Source: Centroberyx gerrardi (Eukaryota > Chordata > Actinopteri > Beryciformes > Berycidae). Taken from it: 64,000 nucleotides of DNA. A model generated the notes under the pieces. It did no database searches and had not been told where the DNA came from. It worked only from the letters and a program-made list of their open reading frames with translations. Both the position numbers and the translations under genes were made by a program. Shown in pieces: positions 42,883 to 53,649 of this stretch. Each line of letters opens with the position of its first letter. The first letter of the stretch is position 1. The stretch lies in contig NC_136016.1 in the NCBI RefSeq assembly GCF_048128805.1, forward strand, positions 20,963,676-21,027,675, read 5' to 3'.

Positions 42883-45743
42883 TGGTCAGTATGTGTGTGT
42901 GTGTGTGGGTGAGAAAATGATAGAGAGACAGAGAGAGAGAGAGAGAGAGGGAGAGATTAGCCCTAAAAGCTCCACTGACAAAAAAAAAAAAAAAAAAAAA
43001 AAAATGCAACATCAGGCACTTCCATTCCCTGCAGCTTCATAATCACACAGAGACTGTTTGGGATCACGAGACGCTGACCCATCATCCTCGGTGCGGGGTA
43101 AACAACTTTTCGGACCAATGGGACGCCGCTGTGGGAGATTCCACAGACGTGACACATCAAGTCGGCTCCTGTGTCCACCGGGCCCGGGGCCAGCGGGGGT
43201 TAGACTGATAGAGATCGGGCCGATAACTGGGCTTTTATTAAATATCAGATGGCAGCTTTTCAGTGTCGGTTCGCCGCTGATACGATGGAGGTTCCTCTCT
43301 AAACACAGCAGCTACAGAGAAACTATCTGTAAAACCTTCATTTTATCTGTTCATTTAGCTGTTCAATAATGTTTTCTGTTAATTAATTCTACATTTAAAA
43401 GACAGTAGTGTATCCCAGAGTTCCCCTTGCCTTGGGTCACTGCCTCAAAGTGATGTTGAACTTTGGTAGAGCCTAAAAGTGAGAGACTTGTTTTTTTATA
43501 TATTGGCAGAATCTGCTTTGTCAAAGTCCTGTCTCCCACTTTTTTTTTTGCCTATCTACAATTATTGGTAAACGTATTATTTTCTTCGTTACATCGGTTT
43601 TCCGACTGGATTTCGGTGTTCCACTTGTTCAAACTGAAAGGTTTAATAAACATAAAGAGATTCACTTAAGCACAATTCAGCAGAATGACTAGTTTTTTAT
43701 ACATTTCAGAATCTGCTTTGTTGGCGTTCGTTTATGTGTTAGAAGTGTGATTTTCAGACTGTTCCTCCATACAATGGCAGTGAATGGAGAGAGAGGAAAA
43801 AAAAACACAATTCTTCAATCTCCTCTACCAGAGCAACAGATGACAGAATCACTGATTTTGGGGGTTTATTATGGAGGGAGATACACAACCCACCAATGTT
43901 CAACATCACTTTAAAGAGCTGGGTGTCAGTGGAGAGTTTTAGTGTCCCATGATGCTCTAAAGGCTTTTCCACCCTGACAAAAAACACAGAATCCTTGTTA
44001 TTTTTGGCATGATAATGGTCAAATTTAAAGATTCTAAATACCAGCACCAAATATTGTCTTATCAGTGACTTATAAACTTAAATATATACTTAAGTATATA
44101 CCCTTAACTTAAATACCAGCATCAGCATCGGCCTTTAAAACCCTGTATCAGTCCAACCCCGCAGGAGAGGCTCCTGATGGACACGCATCCCACATGATGT
44201 AAATACAGTGCAATTCCATAGTTCATTCATTTCTCAAGTCTCAAATCTACTTTTCTGTTTTTTTTTTTTTTGGTACAAGATTCAGATTTCGCTCGCATGG
44301 TTCCACACCACGTTTTCCTGTTGGAGGGCAAAACCTAGATATCGATATACTGGAGGAGAAAGGCATGCAGGCGGATCAAGTCTTCTCCCGGAGGATTCTG
44401 AAACGCGTACAAGACTAAGCCACGTGTCGTACAGTAGTAACAGTCTATGTGTTTTACGGGTTACGGGTATCGGCACTGCATGTTAGTATTAGGACTGGCA
44501 GCTACGCCCACCGCACTGTAGTTTATGTAGAGTATGTACAACACACTTGAGTCCAGTATTGAACGGTAAGCTTTAGTGTGGAAGAGAGACGGGAGCCGGC
44601 GGCGGCGCTCACCTGCACAGAGAGACCAGACAAGAGACCGGTGGGTCGTGTAAACGAGTGTAAACGTCACGACTCGGTTTGGAAGAAACTGGTTAAGCTC
44701 AGAGTCTGATTATGAGAAATCTGGTTAAAACGCCTGGTTTACTCCCATATTAAACTGGGTACTGTGGCGTGGAAACATCTTACACCGCTCACTTTTGGTT
44801 TTCTGCAAAACTGTGTCTGCACAAACTCAGACAGGATTACAGGCATAATTTGATGTCAACAGAAAACATGGCGGCGCACGATCAATACTGTTACTATTAC
44901 TATTAGGATCGTCATGTCTTTCACCTGTATTAGATTATCTGTGGATGTGACAGCCACAGGTGGACAGGAATATTCTGTCAACTGGTTTAAGGTGCAAAAA
45001 GTATGATTTTTCCTGTCCCTTGGCACAAAATGACAACAATATATCAACACAGGGTTGATAAAGTTGTTGATCAATACCAGTTACTCAACGATTAATGGTA
45101 ATGACTTTCCTGGCTTTCACATCTTTCTGGCCTGTAGTCCGTTTTGGATTTAAAACTCCAAATCCACTGGAGTTTCAAGTCACCTCTACTCGCATTTTCA
45201 ACTGTTCAGCGCTGGAAGACGAGCGACCCGCTTCGCAACACATTTTGGTTTAAAAAAAAAAAGTCAAAAAAGCAAATGATACATCTGCATTATTATTCCA
45301 GTATTCAGCATGGTGATATATTTCCTCTTCACTAGACGTTTCGTTCTCGTCTCATCTCTGCTCTAATTACCTAGCTCCTCTCTACTGTGAAAATGCGATT
45401 TGTGTCAATTACAGGCTACAGTAAATTGTTTTGGCAATTCCTCGGTCACAGATAGAGGCCAATAAAAGATCACTTAACGCAGCTCAGTCGCAGGGCATTA
45501 AAGGTGCGTGTGTACATCTTGACCCGAGTGAAACGTTACCCAGGTTCCTCTGTGCATGTGAGCGGTGCCGCCGACCGCGCTGGAAGTGTCCGGTACAGAG
45601 AGGAGAGGAGACACAGAGGGAACGAAAACATCGACACCGCTGGCCCGCGACGGACGCTCACGCGCTCACGCCTCCGACCCCTTCTCACGCCAACGCCCCC
45701 CTCCACTACCCTCCCTCCTCCCTCCACCCTGCTTCACGGTGTC
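42385..45743 (-). other. cbx7 3' UTR and repeats
   Basis: On the minus strand an AATAAA lies at 42402..42407, which would give a 3' UTR of about 3.3 kb after the stop at 45744. It carries a (GT)n tract at 42848..42879, a GA tract at 42928..42957, a poly-A stretch near 42980..43004 and a large repeat at 43200..44160. The end point is inferred from the signal only. Confidence 0.45.
43200..44160. mobile_element. Degenerate DNA-transposon-like repeat, family D, copy 1
   Basis: It shares GGCTTTTATTAAATATCAGAT-type sequence and a CGATGGAGGTT block with 62889..63335. The right end reads CTGTATCAGTCCAACCCC, inverted relative to the GACTGATAGAGATC left end. No intact coding frame is present. Confidence 0.55.
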
Positions 45744-48700
45744 TCAGACCTCCAGGCCCCAGTCTCTGAAGAAGCCTTTGGCCACCAGCGCCTCCCGGAA
45801 AGTCACTGTGAGGGAGTTGATGGTGACGTCAGTGACCGTCACCTCGCCCGGAGCGATGACGGGCCTCCAGGCGTCCGGCCGCTCCGACGCAGCGACCTCG
45901 TCCGGTCCGACGGCGGAGCTCCAGTCGTCTGCCCTCTTCTGTCCTATAGGAGGAAAGAGAGAGAGAGAGAGAGAGAGAGGGAGGGAGAGATATTTAGAGA
46001 AAGACAGAGGGAGACAGAGGTAGAGTTGCAGTGATTGCATCAAGCCCGTCACGTGTTTGTTGTTATTGAGTTAACCTCCCTGGACTGACCTGGATAGTTT
46101 ATCTCTGCTCTGTTAGATGTCATAACTGACAAAGGCAGATATGATGCATTTGCCCGCAGGACAAAGGGAACTAAGAGTGCTGCTGGGATATCAGGGAGGA
46201 CAGAAATGCCCTACAAGCAGCCCAAAAAATGATTTAGGGAAGACTTGAGGGCGGTGAAATGTCCAAAAACAGATTTCACTGTGAGAATTTTTATAATTTA
46301 AGTACTGTCTTGTAACGGTCAACTTAAAAATAGAAGCTTACAGTCATACTTTTCATTAGTAGAACATTTTCACTTTTTACCATGTATATTTTTAGTTTAA
46401 GTTCATCAGTAGTCAACTACTAATATTGCTAATATTGCTAATATTATCGCCTGCTAGAGGAGCTCAGGCTTTTAAATCCCTTCTAAAAACGTATTTTTAT
46501 AGAAAAGCCTTTTTATAATGGTTCTATTATTAATGCCCTGGTTCTTTACTATGCTATATTTTTGTCTTTGCTTTCTAGGTTTTGGTCTGCTCAGTTTTTA
46601 GCCTGCTTTTACTCTTCTGTAAAGCACTTTGTAATGTTATTTTGATAAGTGCTATATAAATAAAGTGTATTATGATTATGATTATTGGTTGCCCTGGGTA
46701 TCTGAAGTCATTGCCTATCATTTCGTTTGAAAACCTGTCAAATGCTACTTCTGTCTCATATGTAACTACTTCACTCACCAAATGCGGTTTTCTTTAAAAG
46801 TAATAATTCACGTCATTTTCATATAAATAAATGTCTGTTTTGCTGCCTATATCCAGTTGATGAAAGCTTTTCCATTGTCTGTTCTAAAAAAAAAATCCTC
46901 TGCCGCACAGGAAGTGATGCGTTTTACTTTTCCGGTTTGTTTGGAATAAACAGAAGAAGAAGAACTGGGTAGTTAGCGTGAGCAGTGATAGCCACCATGG
47001 CTGAACAGACAAAGAAGAGAGAAACTCAAACTGCATCAACAGAAAAGACTTCACTGTACCGGACACACTGTTTGCCAAAATAAAAAAGGAAGATCTCGCA
47101 GAATACTCCTTTAATGCCTTTAAACAGCAGGTCATATCATTCCTAGCTGAATTGTGTACTTCTAAAATAAAGACTCTGCAGCAATTGTTTCCGTGCACTT
47201 ACATGCAAAAGTGACTACAAGAAATGGTGGGGGGGAAAAGATCAAAAATACAAGTCTTTAATTTGACCTGTGGATGATTTGTGCTTTAATCAGCTCAGGA
47301 TGGGGCGGCTTAGCGTTTTTGGTTGTGCGCCCGGTGAAACAAGCCTATCAGTTCCTGCTGAGAGGTTGACAAACAGAGTCAGGCGTATCCTTGTGGCAAA
47401 CTGGGTCGCGTTGCTGATTAGAGTCTACTGGCTGACCGACTGACACACTTACCATTCAGAATGCCTCCGCTCATCTCTGTCCTCGTCTCCCTCTGGGCCT
47501 CCTCTTTCTCCTCCTCCTCCTCCCTATCTTCTTCATCTTCTTCTTCTTCTTCTTCTTCCCTGTCCTCGTCCTCCTCGTCCTCCTCATCCTCCTCATCATC
47601 CTCCTCCTCCTCCTCCTCTTCCCGGCCTTCCCAGTCCTCTTCTGTAGGAGTAGGAGAGTTGGAGTTGAGGCACCTGAACTGCGGCCCGCTGGGTTTGTTT
47701 TTGTGGTGTGCCAGTCGGGGAGGGGCGGTGCGTCTGCAGGCGTCGTACATGCGATCGTCGGCCTCGGGGTCCAGCGAGCGGGACAGGGAGAGACGCAGGC
47801 GGGGCTTCTCTGGAGCCTTGTGGGCGCTGCGCAGGTCCATGGTGTAGATGGTATCCTGCATCCGGAGCCAAGAGAGAGAGACAAAGATGCATGTCAGAAT
47901 CATTTGAATAATTCCTCACATAAACCAGGTGCCAGTGGCATAAAGACAGACCTAGACTTAGACTTAAATCTGACTTGAAGTTGGGCGTCCTGGTGGCTCA
48001 GCTGGCCAAGATGCCTACCATGAAACTGCAGCATCTTGGGTTGCTGCATGTCATCCCTCTCTCCCTCAATCTCTCAATCGCTCTCTTCTTAAAGCTCTTT
48101 CCAAAAACCAAAGATTCGCCATCTCGTATGAAATAGCTACAGTATTTAAACTTCCCACTCGGACAGTTAGGCCGACTCATTGCCATAGAAACAAAGTTCT
48201 TACGTTTTCAAATTACTTCTTCTACTAATGTGAGAGAAACTAGGGATCTTTCTCAACATGCATTCTTGTGTGTCCTTGTATCTTCCATGACATATTTGAC
48301 GTAATATCTAACGCCCAAAGTGTAATTCCAAAGCAAAAGAACGGCGAAGACGAAAGACGGATAAAGATCCCGGAAGTTTACCTGCCAGCCAAGGATGCAA
48401 TCGATGGTGACTTGGCCAATGAGAATGAACGGGAAGCCCCGAGATTCACTGCGAGAGCGACGCATTATGTCCAAACAGAGCTTTATAGTACAGAACCGGA
48501 TGGGAAAATGAAAACCAGTGTGTCTTAATCTCAAACTTCCAGTCTCAAACTGTAAAGACGCCTTTCTGTTCTTGCGTTCTTGAGAATTTCGTTCTCTCCA
48601 AGACAACTTGGGAAGAACGGTCTCCACAAGGACACAAGTTATCGGCTTGGCGTATCTTGGATTTGATACTCACCTTAGGTTCAGTTTTACAGAAAGAAAC

Positions 48701-51700
48701 ATGCGAGCCAATCAGCAAAGTGAAACTGGGGCAGCAGGAGCAGCAGCCTAGAGCCTCGCCTGTCTATTGCTGTCAGGAAGGAAATGAAGACAAATTCACT
48801 AGCTTGTGATTCTCATATTCAGGATTGGACCGGGAAAAGAGTTTGATGGAATTTGCTTGTGCGACATGTTTGGGTTTGACGTAGTGGAGTGAAGTCAGCC
48901 CTCGGATGTGGTTTTAGGTTGTGGTTGTGTGTGTTTAGGAGATGTGGGAGAAGAGTGGGAAGGTGGTGGGATGCCAAAGGCGAGGTGGAGAGGTGAGAAC
49001 TTGGTGATATACCCAAACAGCAAGCACAATGATTGGATGATTAGATGACTGGATATGACCAACATGGAAAAAGTGTAGTGAAGTAGAGAATATGAGAATC
49101 TCCTCCCCAACTTTCACCATTAAATCCAAACTTTACCTGCAGCAGGAGTCTTTTGGCTTTGGGTCCTCTCTTCCTGTGTCCCACAACTCTCTCTCTCTGC
49201 TCTCTATAAAAGCCAAGGAGACCGTTAACGACAAGGCTGACAAGAACAAATGTCTTGTGTATTCATCAAGCATGTCTGAGTGCTGATGTCAGGCCCTGTT
49301 TGTGTCTAGATGATTCAGGCCAATATTACACGTTGGTTTTGGGTCTTACTCACTTCTCTTCATAGGCCTGCACCAAGCGCTGGTCCAGAATGTGTTCCTC
49401 AGGTTCCCATGTGCTGTATCTGCAAGAGGAGAAATAATAAAGAGTAATAAAGGTCTCTCTTCCTCTTTCATTCTTCTATTCATTCATTCAACCTTTCATT
49501 CATTCATTCATTTGTTGGATCGATTATTAATCAAATCAATCTGTCCATTAATACAGGGTTCTTGCACATTTTACATTTTTAAATTCCAGACTTTTCCAAA
49601 CCTAATTTTCCACACTTTGCAAGGAATGTTCCCATCTATGAATATGGCAAGTATGTCTTTTTTTGTATATTGAAGGTCAGAAGTATTTAATAAGCAAAGG
49701 TTTTCCCATACTTTTAATCATAATTATGAAAATCATTCTCCATACTTTCCAGACTTGTGCAAGAACCCTGTTAATAAATTAATCTGTTTAACCAATTTAA
49801 TCAATTTAACATATTCCAATGGCACATTCTGCACATATGCTATCGTTATCTATAAGCTGAATAAGTTTGATAAGTGTATAGTTTTGTTTTGGCCTCCTGC
49901 AGACACGTGAATACAAACACAATGCACATTTGCACATTATGTATACTGCTGTAAATTTACATATCTGCTCCTCAGTTTCACACAATGTTATATTTATTTA
50001 TATTTATATAATGGTTTTCACTATTTCATACCATGTACATATTGATATTTCTACATTTCATAACACTTTTATAATGCTGTTTATACATATGTAACAAATG
50101 TGTTTCTACATACTTATATCAATACATGTATAGCAAATAAGTTTATGTTTCATATTTAGCAATCAATATTTAAGTAAGCAATTGAGACTTAGTAACAACT
50201 GTAAGTAAATACATAAATGTTAATATTCCATTTCTTTCCCATACTTCCTGCTGTTACAGTCCACTTAACATGCAAAGTTGTCGCCAGAATATGCTTACAT
50301 AACCCCATAATTGTTTGTATTCTACTTTACTGCTTTCATTGTTTTTTTCTACTATTTTTGTTGCTTATTTTAATATCTGATTTGTGTGCTTACATTCAGT
50401 TTTCTTTTTCCCTGCTGAATCCTATTACTTTTGCAGCTGCAATGACCAAATTTCCCCACAGTGATCAACAAAGTTTCATCTTATCTTATCTTATCCTATC
50501 TTATCTTATCCATCCATCCCTCTAGTCAAGTACATACTATATGTATACTACACATCTATATCTATACTATACATCTATATCTAGGCCTAAATCTATACAT
50601 ACTCACTTTGGAGGCCATCCTTTCCACTTCAGTAGATACTCCACATTCCCCTGTAAAAACACAAAGTTTTAAGAGCGGCATGAATGTAAAAAACACAAAA
50701 ATGTAAATATGTAGAGTGATCTATGCAGTCTGCTGTGTATTTCATGTCTCATAGTGTCTCCTCTGATTGTAGCTGTCGTCCTGTTGTCTCTGTACTGTGA
50801 CAGGAAACAAACGATGACATGAAACTTAATCATCCCCAGGGGGAAACTGGGCAGTGTGAGCAGTATGGATCATGTCACTGCATGTGCTGCTGATGCCACC
50901 AAGACCGATTCCTGTGCAGTTACTGCCCTTGGAAGATAAAGTCAGACTTCGTAGGAAAATACAGTCAGACTTTGTGGGAAAGTAAAGTCAGACTTTGTAA
51001 GAAAATAAAGTCAGACTTCGTAGGAAAATAAATCAGAGGAAAATGTCAGAGGGGATGAGACACAGTTTACATATTTTACCTGCAGTGTTTGACATCACAT
51101 GATATATTCATGTTTTAATGCATTTTACTGGCAAGTCTGCCCACACATACATTCTTGAATGCAGTTTTTCTCATACTTAATACTTGCATGCTCTACCTAT
51201 CATTGTCGCCAAATTGCACTGACTGGCCTGATGGGGGGGGGGGGGGGGGGGGGGGCGCTATAATTAAGAGTCAAAATTTAAAACTTTGAAAGGCCATAAC
51301 TGCCACACCACTGGTCAAACCACTGATTTTTATGAAACTGGTAGGGATGAAGCATCTTGTTTCTGATTGGCCGTTTACTTGTTTCTTATTTGCCCCTAAC
51401 TGCACACAGACCAGGGAAGGAGCTTAAAGGTTTCCGTAAAGCTTTCACCTATGGTTTTCAGCTGAGAGCAGGGATGTAGTGGAGGGTAAAACCATCCAAA
51501 CTCAGTTTACTTAGGCTGATATGAACCTTTATGACATAAATTCATGGTATATATCATGGGAAGTAGTATCAAACTCATCTAAGTTATGTGAGGATCGGGT
51601 GTTTCAGGGAATAAAAAGCAGAAATTAATGCTTTTCTGAATATATAACTGTATATCTCTGTGTATACTGGTGGCTGCTTGCCTTATCATGATCATCATAT

Positions 51701-53177
51701 TGTACCGCCACCTTTTTATTTACCACCACATCTCTGACTGAGCGGACATCTCAACATGTGAGCATGCTACTTTAAGGATATTCTTGGAGTTGAAGTGAGT
51801 TCATGTGTAGGAGGATGTTGCTATGCCATCAGGCAATATCTAAAATTAACAGAATAATGTAAACTGTATGCCTTCCATATACCAGCCAAGCCACCAAGAG
51901 TTAGTCATCCCGGGTGACATCATCCACTACCAAGCTTTGATAGTATTCCTGATGAGTGAGATCACCGCTTTTCCCGACTTTGCTTCACTCACCCTCCATC
52001 CCAGCCCCATATAACCCACAGGAATTTTATAATGTCTTTCATTTTATAAAGCTCTAGGAGTATTAAAAAGGTATAAATGTGTATTGGGTGGGATTTAGGG
52101 AATCTGATATTGAACCTTAACAGCAGCGTGCATGTTTGCTCTCTCAAGGGACTAGGCATCCATACCTCACATCATTTCCATAGTACAAACCTTAATCTGT
52201 TTTACCCATAACACCTAAATATTATGCACTCAGTATAGATGCCACTGTGTGCTCTGGTAACCCACAAACCTCCATCTGTTTTGGGGTGCCATAGTAGCGG
52301 GGGAATAGGGGTGCTGATTACCCAGGGTCCCAATCTGAGGGAGGGACCCTAAAATATCTGGACTGAAACGCCTATTTATTAATATTTGATACAGCTTCAC
52401 ACTGCTCTAGTTTTGAAACAGAGTTTGGTTGAAATCTACAAATCTGCAAACAAATAAAACTTTCTCAAAAATATAAATTGTCCTAATTAAGCACTCATTC
52501 ATTCCAATTAGGGATGTGTCAGACAATCAATCAGTAAATGAACATGAGCAGGTGTGTTTGAGTTGTGAATGGGCAGACACAGTTGTTTGTCACAGATGAA
52601 ATAATGGTGATGGGGTGGGGGGAGAGAGGAGAGAGGAGGAGAGGAGAGTAGAGGGGGGGGCCCGGGGTCCCCTCGTGCACACTGGACCCATAATTCCTAG
52701 CTACGCACCTCCATCTGTCAACACCTCATCACAACCTCAAACCTGACCTAATTAGCTAATGAATAGATCTAAAGGTTGGTAACGTCACTCTGTGTTCTCC
52801 CCCTGTCTGTTTGGCCCGACACCTGGCATGCTAGGCTGTAATGCAATGGCAACACACTCCACGTTATATTAAAGGGCCATCCTCCGGTAACCCGCCCCCT
52901 TTTAGGATAGCCTGCAATTAGATAACCAGATTAGTCGCGCAATTCTGTCCGCTTAATCTCACAGGCTTTCATTAGCATCCAAAGTAGCACCCGCTCCCCC
53001 CCCTCCCCCCCCCAAAAAAACAACAAAATTGCCGAACTGTCAGTCAGATGTTGGCAGCGTCCCACAGCCGAACAGCCTGGAAAATATCCACCAAATCCTT
53101 CACGTTACCTTTCTAACTCTTTTCTTCACGATTGATTCCACCGCGAACACTTGCTCTCCAATCGCTGACAGCTCCAT
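45744..53177 (-). CDS. Chromobox protein Cbx7 (6 coding exons, 282 aa)
   Basis: Cbx7 is a PRC1 subunit that binds H3K27me3 and contributes to Polycomb silencing. Exons on the minus strand: 53109-53177, 50607-50650, 49354-49419, 49137-49203, 47453-47855, 45744-45943. All junctions keep frame (849 nt with stop). The chromodomain runs from MELSAIGEQVFAVESI to residue about 60, with aromatic cage residues F11, W32 and W35. An AT-hook-like KRGPKAKRLLL follows, then IYTMDLRSAHKA. The C-terminal Polycomb box is EVTVTDVTINSLTVTFREAL and GFFRDW, which binds RING1 proteins. Human CBX7 has 251 residues; the extra length here is largely an acidic tract encoded in exon 5. The acceptor of exon 4 was placed at 49203 because only that choice keeps frame. 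The teleost a or b copy is not decided. Confidence 0.94.
46430..46690 (+). mobile_element. LINE 3' end in cbx7 intron 5
   Basis: The plus strand encodes RGAQAFKSLLKTYFYRKAFL followed by a stop, a C-terminal pattern of L2-like LINEs. Then come AAGCACTTTGTAA and TGCTATATAAATAAAGT with a short ATTATG tail. It is 5'-truncated and inactive. Confidence 0.7.
46850..47150 (+). repeat. Interspersed repeat, family B, copy 1
   Basis: It contains AATCCTCTGCCGCACAGGAAG, then AATAAACAGAAGAAGAAGAA, then GCCACCATGGCTGAACAG with an ATG at 46997. The order matches 59335..59690 and, inverted, 58040..58260. See the finding on the conserved Kozak ATG. Confidence 0.7.
47496..47621 (-). repeat. Acidic tract within cbx7 exon 5
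   Basis: Residues about 161-202 are almost all Glu and Asp, with a few Arg and Lys. The DNA is a degenerate CTC/TCC/TTC trinucleotide repeat on the plus strand. It lies between the AT-hook region and the Polycomb box, in a part that is not acidic in human CBX7. Confidence 0.85.
47985..48080 (+). mobile_element. Degenerate tRNA-derived SINE
   Basis: TGGTGGCTCAGCTGGCCAAG resembles a tRNA-type A box, followed by GCATGTCATCCCTCTCTCCC as in fish SINEs. The B box is decayed. It lies in cbx7 intron 4. Confidence 0.5.
48240..48690. other. Part of cbx7 intron 4, no supported gene
   Basis: A small open frame at 48268..48528 lacks any recognisable domain. Words near both ends (TGTGTCCTTGTATCTTCCA and AAGGACACAAGTTATC) are weakly inverted, hinting at an old transposon. 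Nothing more can be supported. Confidence 0.35.
49554..49770. mobile_element. Small MITE in cbx7 intron 2
   Basis: Perfect inverted ends CAGGGTTCTTGCACA and TGTGCAAGAACCCTG enclose 217 bp. TTAATA flanks both sides, a likely target duplication. No transposase. Confidence 0.8.
50210..50515 (+). mobile_element. Retroelement 3' end with (CTTAT)n tail
   Basis: The sequence ends ATTTCCCCACAGTGATCAAC, then AAAGTTTCATCTTATCTTATC repeats at about 50480..50511. This is a 3' tail form common to fish LINEs and SINEs. The body resembles 4260-4420. No coding remains. Confidence 0.6.
50941..51032. repeat. Four-copy 23-bp tandem repeat
   Basis: Units start at 50941, 50964, 50987 and 51010, each GTCAGACTTYGTRRGAAARTA plus two bases. 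There are one to four differences between copies. Confidence 0.85.
51233..51255. repeat. Homopolymer G run of 23
   Basis: Uninterrupted G tract, unusual in length. It could be a G-quadruplex former, or a length inaccurately read in assembly. Confidence 0.8.
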
Positions 53178-53560
53178 CTCCGTGCCGCCGTCCGTTTTAA
53201 CTGTCAAAGTGGCGTCTTCTCCGTTACAAACTAAGCTAACTGTTTGTGACAGCGGTCCCGGTCTGTCCTCTCCTGCCTGTCTGTCTCTCTCTCTCAGCCG
53301 CCTTGTTTTCCTGACAGTTTGAGGCCCATTTATCCAGATCTACTTCCTCGTACTGGATCTTTCCGTCCGTCCAGTGACTTTACAAATCTGCGACACATCT
53401 GCACACTGCTTCGCGCGCCCCCGTTCCGAAGGCACGCTCCCCCCGTGTTCGGCAAGCGCAGCGCTCGTGTGCTGGGCCTAGGGTCCGCGCACGCGCACGA
53501 CTGTGTCATCATCATCAGGCAGTATCTGGATATCAAAAACATCCCCAACATCCAGGATAA
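53178..53560 (-). promoter_or_regulatory. cbx7 5' UTR and CpG-rich promoter
   Basis: CpG density rises sharply at 53400-53510 upstream of the cbx7 ATG (53177). The palindromic CGCGCACGCGCA at 53486..53497 matches the NRF1 consensus YGCGCAYGCGCR at all positions. The transcription start is probably in this interval. Confidence 0.6.
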
Positions 53561-53649
53561 AGAGAGGTACTTTCTGGTTCATCCAAAGCAGATAATACAG
53601 CAATAATCCTTTCATAGCAACGAATGACTCACACAGCAGCTTGTACATA

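Larger units (their letters stand above)
50651..53108. other. cbx7 intron 1
   Basis: About 2.5 kb with no further exon. It holds a 23-bp tandem repeat (50941..51032), a 23-base G run (51233..51255) and a GA-rich tract at about 52617..52655. The sequence near 53000..53030 is a C-rich then A-rich run. Confidence 0.6.

Noticed and set aside
48268..48528. 86-codon frame in cbx7 intron 4
   Set aside because: No recognisable domain or splice sites consistent with cbx7; probably old repeat sequence.
50941..51032. CRISPR-like array
   Set aside because: Four adjacent 23-bp units with no spacers; a simple tandem repeat.
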